The notes under the pieces are model-generated. The model did no database searches and was not told where the DNA came from. It saw only the letters and a program-made list of their open reading frames with translations. Made by a program: the position numbers and the translations under genes. This document shows positions 33,097 through 39,352 of a DNA stretch of 39,352 nt, in pieces; the stretch's first letter is position 1; each line of letters starts with the position of its first letter. The stretch spans positions 1 to 39,352 of the forward strand of contig JAFLBG010000005.1 in NCBI GenBank assembly GCA_017303975.1. Reading direction: 5' to 3'. The stretch is from Bacteroidota bacterium (GTDB taxonomy: Bacteria; Bacteroidota; Bacteroidia; JAFLBG01).

Positions 33097-34644
33097 ATGA
33101 ACAACGAACTTATAATTAATGTAACCGATACAGAAACTACCATTGCCATATTAAGCGATAAAAGACTTGTTGAACTTCATAAAGAAAATGAGAACAACAA
33201 TTTTTTAGTAGGCGATTTGTTTTTAGGTAAGGTAAAAAGAGTTATACCATCATTAAATGCCGGATTTGTAGATGTAGGATACGAGAAAGACGCATTTTTA
33301 CATTACCTGGACTTGGGGCCACAGGCCGGATCGTTAAATAAGTACGTAAAACAAGTACAAACCGGGAAGCAAACCACTTCCAATCTAATGTACTTTAAGA
33401 ACGAAGAAGATATTCCTAAAGACGGAAAAATAAACAACGTATTATCTGCCGGACAACACATTTTAATTCAGATTGCAAAAGAACCTATCTCCTCCAAAGG
33501 ACCACGAATTACAACAGAATTATCTATTGCAGGTAGATACTTAGTGCTAACTCCTTTTTCGGAACGAATTTCTGTGTCGCAAAAAATTGGAGAAGCTGAA
33601 GAACGCAACCGGTTGAAAATTTTAATACAAAGCATTAAGCCCAAAAATTTTGGCGTAATTATTCGTACCGTAGCCGAAAACAAAAGTGTAGCTGAATTGG
33701 ATGCCGACTTAAAAGACTTGGTAAATAAGTGGAATGAGTGTTTTGAAAATTTAAAAACTGCACAACCCCCATACAAAGTATTAGGCGAAATTGGCAAAGT
33801 AAATTCTATTTTACGCGATTTAATGAACGAATCATTTAATAGTATTCACGTAAACGATGAAAGAACATACGAAGAAGTAAAAGAATATTTGCAAACCATT
33901 GCTCCCGAAAAAGAAAAAATGGTGCGCTTGTATAAAGGTCAAACTCCTATTTTCGACAACTTTAATGTTGATAAGCAAATAAAAGCTCTTTTTGGAAAAA
34001 CAGTAACCATGAAATCTGGTGCGTACTTAATAGTAGAGCACACAGAAGCACTGCATGTTATTGATGTAAATAGCGGTAACAGAGCCGGGTCGGAAGGGCA
34101 AGAATCAAATGCGTTGCAAGTAAACTTAGAAGCAGCAACAGAAATTGCCCGTCAACTAAGGCTTCGAGATATGGGTGGAATTATTGTAGTTGATTTTATT
34201 GATATGCATTCTCCTGAAAACAGAAAAGTGCTGTATCAAAAAATTAAGGACGAAATGCGCACGGATAAAGCCAAACACAATATTTTACCTCCAAGTAAAT
34301 TTGGGTTGGTGCAAATAACACGTGAACGCGTACGCCCTGAAATGAATATTGTAACAGTTGAAAAATGTCCTACCTGTGCCGGTTCCGGAGAAATTCAAGC
34401 GAGCGTATTATTAATCGATCAAATAGAAAACAGCTTACGCAATATACTTATACAAAATAAAGAAGCTACTGTAACAGTTTGTGTACACCCATTTATAGAG
34501 GCATATATTACCAAAGGCCTATTATCACTAAAAAGGAAATGGGCATTCAAATACAAAAAAAATATTCGAATAAAAGGTGTTTCATCTTACCACTTTTTAG
34601 AATATCGCTTTACGAACAAAGAGGGCGATGAAATAATTATGTAG
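33097..34644 (+). CDS. rng: Ribonuclease E/G family protein
   Basis: This endoribonuclease cuts single-stranded RNA in rRNA processing and mRNA decay. The 515-residue protein has an S1 RNA-binding domain near the N terminus (LVGDLFLGKVKRVIPSLNAG, then FVDVGYEKDAFLHYLD). The catalytic DNase-I-like region follows: YLIVEHTEALHVIDVNSGNR has the first metal Asp and GGIIVVDFIDMHSPENR the second. The zinc-link cysteines lie in KCPTCAGSGE (about 423-432). Length fits RNase G rather than the longer RNase E, though Bacteroidota members are usually only called Rne/Rng. It is downstream of HU, the TPR protein and the small ribosomal-type peptide. Confidence 0.93.
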   Translation: MNNELIINVTDTETTIAILSDKRLVELHKENENNNFLVGDLFLGKVKRVIPSLNAGFVDVGYEKDAFLHYLDLGPQAGSLNKYVKQVQTGKQTTSNLMYFKNEEDIPKDGKINNVLSAGQHILIQIAKEPISSKGPRITTELSIAGRYLVLTPFSERISVSQKIGEAEERNRLKILIQSIKPKNFGVIIRTVAENKSVAELDADLKDLVNKWNECFENLKTAQPPYKVLGEIGKVNSILRDLMNESFNSIHVNDERTYEEVKEYLQTIAPEKEKMVRLYKGQTPIFDNFNVDKQIKALFGKTVTMKSGAYLIVEHTEALHVIDVNSGNRAGSEGQESNALQVNLEAATEIARQLRLRDMGGIIVVDFIDMHSPENRKVLYQKIKDEMRTDKAKHNILPPSKFGLVQITRERVRPEMNIVTVEKCPTCAGSGEIQASVLLIDQIENSLRNILIQNKEATVTVCVHPFIEAYITKGLLSLKRKWAFKYKKNIRIKGVSSYHFLEYRFTNKEGDEIIM

Positions 34645-34950
34645 GAAAAAGTTGAAGCTAAACTTTTTTTGTAAGAAACACCACCTAATTTTCTTAAGAA
34701 TTCACATTTTTTTGTGCATTCAAATTGTGCTTTTATCAAGGCTTTCGTGCTTGAAGTGCACGTATAAATATTTTTTTCTCTAATTACCAAAATCCAACAA
34801 TTCCGTTTTTTTTGTTTTTATTTTTTAAGGTTTACGTGTTAATTAGTGGTAGAACAAAACAGTTATTTTTTCACAGCACCATTTATTCAAATAACTACAA
34901 ATAAGAATAACACACCTATATCATATTACCATAAAACAATATTTACACAT
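34645..34950. other. AT-rich gap without a recognisable gene
   Basis: The gap between the RNase E/G gene and a small basic gene is very rich in A and T, with several T runs. A weak terminator-like stem AAAAAGTT/AACTTTTT (34646-34653 with 34661-34668, plus T run) begins right after the stop. A small CGTGC/GCACG stem lies near 34750. A frame opening with GTG at 34846 is not convincing. No promoter match was found. Confidence 0.4.
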
Positions 34951-35160
34951 ATGAAAAAATCTAAACACACAGTGGAAACAAAGCATTCACCCTCTACCTT
35001 ACAAAACAAGCGAAAAAGGGTAAAGGAATCTCCCAAAAACTCATTTTCTGCAAAAAAGAAGCAATTAGAGGCTAAAAACGACCTAAATCACATCATTTTT
35101 AGAGAGCGGATATCCGGGTTAGACATTCTTGGGAACGAATTGTTTGGGTATATGTATTAA
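34951..35160 (+). CDS. Small basic hypothetical protein
   Basis: This 69-residue protein is not recognised. The first 45 residues are polar and strongly basic (MKKSKHTVETKHSPSTLQNK, then KRKRVKESPKNSFSAKKKQ). The end is ordinary (IIFRERISGLDILGNELFGY). It could bind nucleic acid or be an over-predicted frame. The ATG at 34951 is preferred to a GTG 35 codons upstream, because the added stretch is low-complexity and unlike the rest. It lies 306 bases from the RNase gene and 159 bases before the next unknown gene. Confidence 0.45.
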   Translation: MKKSKHTVETKHSPSTLQNKRKRVKESPKNSFSAKKKQLEAKNDLNHIIFRERISGLDILGNELFGYMY

Positions 35161-35319
35161 TTTGGGATGCTTTAATTGCTTCACCGAAAACCATATTAAT
35201 TGCTGACTATCAGACACTTAAAATAAATAACCTCACTTTTGAATTGTAATAATAGCGTTTTTTTGGTTGGACTTCCCTTTTTTTAGATGGTAACTTTCAC
35301 ATAAATCAATACAAAAACC

Positions 35320-35871
35320 ATGAATACATCAACAATTGCAGTAACTAAAAATTTAGGAAGCATGATTGCCAATGCAATGTCATCATTTTTTAAATCAACC
35401 GAGATTAATAAAAACTTTACAACTTCACTAATTGACAGCAAAGGAAATATTTTTACCAAATCAATTCTTTTTGGGAACGAAAATATTCTAGCTGATTCAA
35501 AATTGTTGAATTTAAAAAACAGCACTTACATTAATTATCCTGTTTTACAAGAGTTATCCGAAGAAGGATTCTATGTAGGAGCAATTACTGATTTCATGGA
35601 AAGCGATTCCGCTCAAGGATGTTCTATTGGAGAAGCTTTTATTGTTGGGAAAGAGGGGTATATTCTAAAAATAAACTATGAAGTTAGTGATGTAAAAAAA
35701 CAATACTTTTCAGACAGAACAACTGATTTAAGAGAAAACACAATTGGAGTGCTTAACACTACCATTCCTTTTGAGATTGATTCAAAAGAAACTTTTATTA
35801 GTGTTTTCAAATACTTACTGCCGGTTTTAAAAAGATACTACACACTGCAAGTTTCGGCATTAAAAAACTAA
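35320..35871 (+). CDS. Hypothetical protein, no recognised family
   Basis: The 183-residue protein shows no family I recognise. It has no signal peptide or membrane helix and looks like a soluble alpha/beta protein: an N-terminal helix (TKNLGSMIANAMSSFFKS), a middle with SLIDSKGNIF, EGFYVGAITDFMESDSAQG and AFIVGKEGYILKINYEV, then a helical end (FISVFKYLLPVLKRYYTLQV). Its stop is 7 bases from the convergent ABC-F gene. A real gene is likely from length and composition, but no function is offered. Confidence 0.7.
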   Translation: MNTSTIAVTKNLGSMIANAMSSFFKSTEINKNFTTSLIDSKGNIFTKSILFGNENILADSKLLNLKNSTYINYPVLQELSEEGFYVGAITDFMESDSAQGCSIGEAFIVGKEGYILKINYEVSDVKKQYFSDRTTDLRENTIGVLNTTIPFEIDSKETFISVFKYLLPVLKRYYTLQVSALKN

Positions 35872-35878
35872 CACCTGT

Positions 35879-37813
35879 TTAGGTTAATTGGTCTAATTTT
35901 TTTTGAACCTCTTCCCATTGCGACATTTCCGCTTCAAGCGATTTTTTCAGCATATCGTATTTAGCAAATTCTTCTTTGTTGGCTAAAACTGCTTGATATT
36001 CGTTAGGGTTGGCAAGCTTTGCATCAAACTCTTTTATTTGAGCCTCTAACTGCTCAATATTTTTTTCGCTTTTGGCCAATTGATTCTGCAATTGCTTTAT
36101 TTCTTTTTGCTTATCGTCTTTTGGTGCAGTATCAACCAAAACCTTTGCTTGAGCTTGTTTTGCGGCAGCTTGTTCTTTTTGCTTTGTATTTAAATCGTTA
36201 AGCGTATCAATTTTTCTGGTTTGCAAATACTCATTCACATCGCCAAAATATTGTTTTACATTTCCATTTTTAAACTCAAACACCTTATTTGTTAGACCTT
36301 GCAAAAAATCTCTATCGTGAGAAACAACAATAAGCGTACCATCGTATTTGAGCAAAGCATTTTTTAATACTTCTTTCGATTTTATATCTAAGTGATTGGT
36401 AGGCTCATCCAACACCAATAAATTATAGGGTTGAAGCAACAATCGGCACATTGCTAAACGAGACTTTTCTCCACCCGATAACACTTTTACTTTTTTATCT
36501 ACATCATCGCCACTAAATAAAAACGAACCCAAAATATTTCTAACACCTTTCCTCACTTCTCCAACAGCAATCTCATCAAGGGTTTCGAGCACGGTTTTGT
36601 TTCCATCCAATATCTCTGTTTGGTTTTGTGCATAATACCCAATCTCTACATTTGCACCCAAATTTAAAGTGCCTTCATATTTTTGTTCGCCTACAATAAG
36701 TTTAGACATGGTAGATTTCCCCTCTCCATTACGTCCTACAAAAGCAATTTTTTCTTGACGCTCAATCGTATAATTAACATTGCTAAAAATCAATTTAGCA
36801 TCGTACTGTTTTTTTACATCAATTGCTTCTACAACAACCTTTCCGGAGCGAGGTGCGGGCGGAAATTGAAATTTAATGGATGTATTATCATCTGCATCCA
36901 CTTCAATTACTTCTATCTTATCTAACTTTTTTATAAGCGATTGCGCAAAGGAAGCTTTATTAGCCTTTGCTCGATACTTATCTATAAGTTGCTCTGTTTT
37001 TTCTATAAATTTTTGTTGATTTTTGGCTGCTGCCAATTGTGTGTCCTTGCGCTCTTTTCTTAATATCAAATACTTGGAGTAGTTAGCTTTGTAATCGTGT
37101 AACTTGCCCAATGATATTTCTAATGTTCGCGATGTAATATTATCCAAAAATGCTTTATCATGCGAAACAAGCACTACAGCGCCATAATAACCTTTTAAAA
37201 AATCTTCTAGCCACTGAATTGATTCAATATCCAAATGATTGGTTGGCTCATCTAACAATAAAATAGAAGGTTTTTGCAACAACAATTTTGCCAACTCAAC
37301 TCGCATACGCCACCCACCGCTAAACTCATCCATCAATCGAGTAAAATCTTTACGTTCAAAACCTAACCCCAAAAGTGTTTTTTCTATCTCTCCCTGCAAT
37401 CCATCTGCATCCAGTACGTTTAATCTATCGTGTAAATCATTCAGCTCATTTAACATCTGCATATAACTATCCGACTCGTAATCGGTGCGCACTTCTAACT
37501 GATGATTAATTTCGCTGATTCTGTTTTCTACTTTCTTTACTTCATCAAATGCAGTAAACGTTTCGTCAAAAACAGTTTTGCCTAAATTATGATGCATCTC
37601 TTGAGGCAAATAGCCTATGGTAAAAGAATTAGGCTTGCCAACCTCCCCAGAATCGGGCTTTTGTTGGCCTGCCAGTATTTTAAGCAAAGTAGATTTGCCG
37701 GCACCGTTCTTGCCTGCCAAACCAACTCTATCTCGGGCATTAATTAAAAATGATATACCATCGTACAAATATGTACCACCAAAACCTACTGTAACATTAC
37801 TTACCGAAATCAT
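35879..37813 (-). CDS. ABC-F family ATPase (ribosome-associated)
   Basis: The 644-residue protein has two ABC cassettes and no membrane segment. The first has Walker A GLAGKNGAGKSTLL (about 32-45), signature FSGGWRMRVELAK and Walker B SILLLDEPTNHLD. The linker (about 240-310) is charged and helical, as the P-site tRNA-interaction region should be. The second has Walker A VGRNGEGKSTMS, signature LSGGEKSRLAM and LLVLDEPTNHLD. A C-terminal coiled coil (about 560-640) follows. ABC-F proteins act on the ribosome to relieve stalled or antibiotic-bound states, and this one is of the Uup/YdiF-like general type; the exact subgroup is not assigned. It lies 55 bases downstream of the SDR gene on the same strand. 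Confidence 0.93.
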   Translation of the reverse strand: MISVSNVTVGFGGTYLYDGISFLINARDRVGLAGKNGAGKSTLLKILAGQQKPDSGEVGKPNSFTIGYLPQEMHHNLGKTVFDETFTAFDEVKKVENRISEINHQLEVRTDYESDSYMQMLNELNDLHDRLNVLDADGLQGEIEKTLLGLGFERKDFTRLMDEFSGGWRMRVELAKLLLQKPSILLLDEPTNHLDIESIQWLEDFLKGYYGAVVLVSHDKAFLDNITSRTLEISLGKLHDYKANYSKYLILRKERKDTQLAAAKNQQKFIEKTEQLIDKYRAKANKASFAQSLIKKLDKIEVIEVDADDNTSIKFQFPPAPRSGKVVVEAIDVKKQYDAKLIFSNVNYTIERQEKIAFVGRNGEGKSTMSKLIVGEQKYEGTLNLGANVEIGYYAQNQTEILDGNKTVLETLDEIAVGEVRKGVRNILGSFLFSGDDVDKKVKVLSGGEKSRLAMCRLLLQPYNLLVLDEPTNHLDIKSKEVLKNALLKYDGTLIVVSHDRDFLQGLTNKVFEFKNGNVKQYFGDVNEYLQTRKIDTLNDLNTKQKEQAAAKQAQAKVLVDTAPKDDKQKEIKQLQNQLAKSEKNIEQLEAQIKEFDAKLANPNEYQAVLANKEEFAKYDMLKKSLEAEMSQWEEVQKKLDQLT

Positions 37814-37832
37814 ATTTTTTTAAACTAAAGCG

Positions 37833-37863
37833 CAAAGGTAGGCAATATTAGTGTAGTAATAAA
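37833..37863 (-). promoter_or_regulatory. Promoter of the ABC-F gene
   Basis: On the minus strand TTT (37861-37863) stands 20 bases before TACCTTTG (37833-37840), a full -7 match. The leader to the ATG at 37813 would be about 15-20 bases. The -33 side overlaps the 3' end region of the SDR gene. Confidence 0.5.
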
Positions 37864-37868
37864 GGGTG

Positions 37869-38657
37869 CTACAAACAACCTGTTCTACCCCCATCAACCG
37901 GCAGGTTGATTCCATTTATATACGATGCTGCGGGCGAAGCCAAAAATGCAACAGCAGCAGCTATTTCAGATGCTTCGGCAAAACGACTCATAGGAATTTC
38001 GCTCAACATCTCCTGCTCTACTGCGGTTACAGACTCGCTATTTTTTTGAGCTTTATTACTTATAATTGTTTCTAGCCTTTGCGTGCGTGTAGCTCCTGGC
38101 AATACATTATTTACGGTAATTCCGTATGGAGCTAATTCTAAAGAAAGTGTTTTACTCCAATTGGCTACTGCGGCTCTTATCGTGTTCGACACACCTAACC
38201 CTTTTAGCGGCTGCTTTACCGAAGTACTAATAATATTAATAATTCTACCGTAGCCGTTTTTCTTCATGCCATCAATGCACAATTGAACTAACAAGTGATT
38301 GCACAATAAATGATTATTAAATGCCACCAAAAACTCGTCCATTTTTGCGCCTGCGATAGGCCCTGCAGGAGGCCCCCCTGTATTGTTTACCAAGATGGAA
38401 ATGGAATTTCCTTTATTAATATAATCCTCTAGGCTTGTTTTCAACCCATTTATATTGGAAAAATCTGCCACTATAAAATCGTGTACTTGATTGGCACTTG
38501 TATCAAGCTCTTTGCAAGTCTGCACCAATGCTTCTTTATTGCGTGCCAACAATGTTACCTTAGCGCCCAATTTGGCCAACTCTATTGCACTTGCCTTTCC
38601 AATACCCTGCGTACTGCCACAAACAAGAGCATGTATCCCAACTAAACTTATATTCAT
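37869..38657 (-). CDS. Atypical short-chain dehydrogenase/reductase (YxxxK replaced)
   Basis: The 262-residue protein has the classical SDR fold. The cofactor loop is CGSTQGIG (13-20), with LLARN at the end of the second strand, suggesting NADP. VADFSN, LVNNTGGP (about 89-97), GRIINIISTSV (Ser144) and the C-terminal INGINLPVDGG are also present. The Tyr-x-x-x-Lys catalytic pair expected at 157-161 is replaced by Ser157-Asn-Thr-Ile-Arg161 (GVSNTIRAAVANW). This SN-x-x-R variant occurs in a known SDR subgroup, so it is not damage. Substrate and activity are uncertain. It is 31 bases downstream of the TerC-family gene. Confidence 0.87.
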   Translation of the reverse strand: MNISLVGIHALVCGSTQGIGKASAIELAKLGAKVTLLARNKEALVQTCKELDTSANQVHDFIVADFSNINGLKTSLEDYINKGNSISILVNNTGGPPAGPIAGAKMDEFLVAFNNHLLCNHLLVQLCIDGMKKNGYGRIINIISTSVKQPLKGLGVSNTIRAAVANWSKTLSLELAPYGITVNNVLPGATRTQRLETIISNKAQKNSESVTAVEQEMLSEIPMSRFAEASEIAAAVAFLASPAASYINGINLPVDGGRTGCL

Positions 38658-38688
38658 TCCTACTTATTTTGTATTGAATTATTTACCA

Positions 38689-39352
38689 CTAATTACTCTC
38701 ATTGGAGGAATTTCTGCGCCTTTCCTCTTTTCTTTTTAACCGAATATTTAAAAACTCTACCAACAAAGAAAATGCCATGGAAAAATAAACAAACTCCTTA
38801 GGAACATGAATATGTGCAGCATCCAACACCAATAACATTCCTATCATCAGCAAAAATGCAAGTGCTAACATTTTAATGGTAGGATTGTTATTTATAAAAT
38901 CACTTACTTTTTCCGAGAAAATAAGCATGATAACCATTGCAATTATTACAGCTAAAATCATAACCAAAAGATTAGACACCAAGCCTACGGCAGTTAGAAT
39001 AGAGTCGAACGAAAACACGATATCAATAAATACAATTTGAGTAATGATGGCATTTAATGCTACCTTTTTAATTTTAGGTCCACTCTCTTCATTTCCTTCA
39101 ATTTTGTTGTGAATCTCGGTAGTTGTTTTTACCAACAAAAACAAACCTCCTGCAAAAAGTATTAAATCTCTTCCGGTAGCTTCAAATCCAAATGCCTCAA
39201 ACAATGGTTCTTTTAAGCCTACTATCCACGAAATACTAAACAACAATATTATACGCATAACCAAAGCCAACATTAATCCTACCGACCTAGCCTTTGCTTG
39301 CTGTTCGCGAGGCAGCTTGTTTGCTACAATAGAAATAAATATAATATTGTCT
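38689..39352 (-). CDS. TerC family integral membrane protein (N terminus beyond window)
   Basis: The visible 220 residues are mostly membrane helices with an acidic/polar pattern typical of TerC. The frame is open to the window edge, where it reads DNIIFISIVANKLP, then RSVGLMLALVMRIILLFS, so the start (usually about 15-20 residues earlier) is missing. FSFDSILTAVGLV (about 120) is the second conserved Asp-containing motif. TerC proteins are implicated in tellurite resistance and in metal (Mn) export or metalation of secreted proteins. The end is highly charged (RLKRKEERRRNSSNESN). It is followed by the SDR gene after 31 bases. Confidence 0.9.
   Translation of the reverse strand, partial: DNIIFISIVANKLPREQQAKARSVGLMLALVMRIILLFSISWIVGLKEPLFEAFGFEATGRDLILFAGGLFLLVKTTTEIHNKIEGNEESGPKIKKVALNAIITQIVFIDIVFSFDSILTAVGLVSNLLVMILAVIIAMVIMLIFSEKVSDFINNNPTIKMLALAFLLMIGMLLVLDAAHIHVPKEFVYFSMAFSLLVEFLNIRLKRKEERRRNSSNESN

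Noticed and set aside
34846-34950. GTG-started extension of the small basic gene
   Set aside because: The added 35 residues are low in information, with no signal or domain, and the ATG at 34951 gives a more uniform basic protein.
1-39352. tRNA, rRNA, insertion sequence, prophage or defence genes
   Set aside because: I looked for cloverleaf arms, rRNA-like sequence, transposase or integrase motifs and found none that I could support.

Overview
The window is a chromosomal segment of a Bacteroidota bacterium. The signs are low G+C content, almost no Shine-Dalgarno sites, and promoters of the TTG-N19..21-TAnnTTTG type. Three proteins carry type IX secretion (T9SS) C-terminal sorting domains. 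There is a carboxypeptidase-regulatory/TonB-dependent receptor, SprB-type repeats, and menaquinone genes of the futalosine route. Together these argue for a free-living, rod-type Bacteroidota with T9SS, probably outside the gut Bacteroidales; the genus cannot be told. No rRNA, tRNA, CRISPR array, transposase or prophage was seen. Most of the window is housekeeping plus surface-protein genes.

Layout. 1-3032 (minus): a short-spaced unit of a truncated-type glycogen/starch synthase homologue, a DUF4270 lipoprotein and glmS (cut by the window edge). 3250-4089 (plus): panC. 4079-11865 (minus): a secreted nucleic-acid/phosphate block of lamin-tail-domain T9SS protein, TonB-dependent receptor, T9SS endonuclease I and PafA-type phosphatase. 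12173-14647 (minus): mqnB-mqnD-hldD. 14788-17494 (plus): a PTPS-family pterin enzyme, folE, fabD and an outer-membrane barrel protein. 17520-20216 (minus): a CoA-pyrophosphatase-like Nudix protein, hflX, and a membrane protein fused to cytochrome c. 20471-24863 (plus): two exported amidohydrolase-family proteins. 25082-28594 (plus): a large SprB-repeat adhesin. 28706-30486 (plus): a PLP enzyme and a glucosaminidase with LysM domains. 30488-31537 (minus): mutY. 31655-34644 (plus): HU, a TPR protein, a 29-residue ribosomal-type basic peptide and RNase E/G. 34645-35871 (plus): two unrecognised genes. 35879-39352 (minus): an ABC-F ATPase, an atypical SDR and a TerC-family membrane protein cut by the window edge.

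How genes work together. The strongest candidate for an under-described system is 4079-11865. Two T9SS-secreted proteins (one nuclease, one lamin-tail protein) flank a TonB receptor under one promoter, with a phosphate monoesterase directly downstream. This looks like surface capture and breakdown of extracellular DNA for phosphate, nucleotides or both. Other points of interest are a lamin-tail domain inserted inside an SprB repeat, palindromic REP-like elements forming the coding 5' ends of two exported-protein genes, a heavily structured leader before the RNase E/G gene, and several proteins that keep a family fold but have lost its catalytic signature (glycogen synthase homologue, SDR, two of three amidohydrolase domains).
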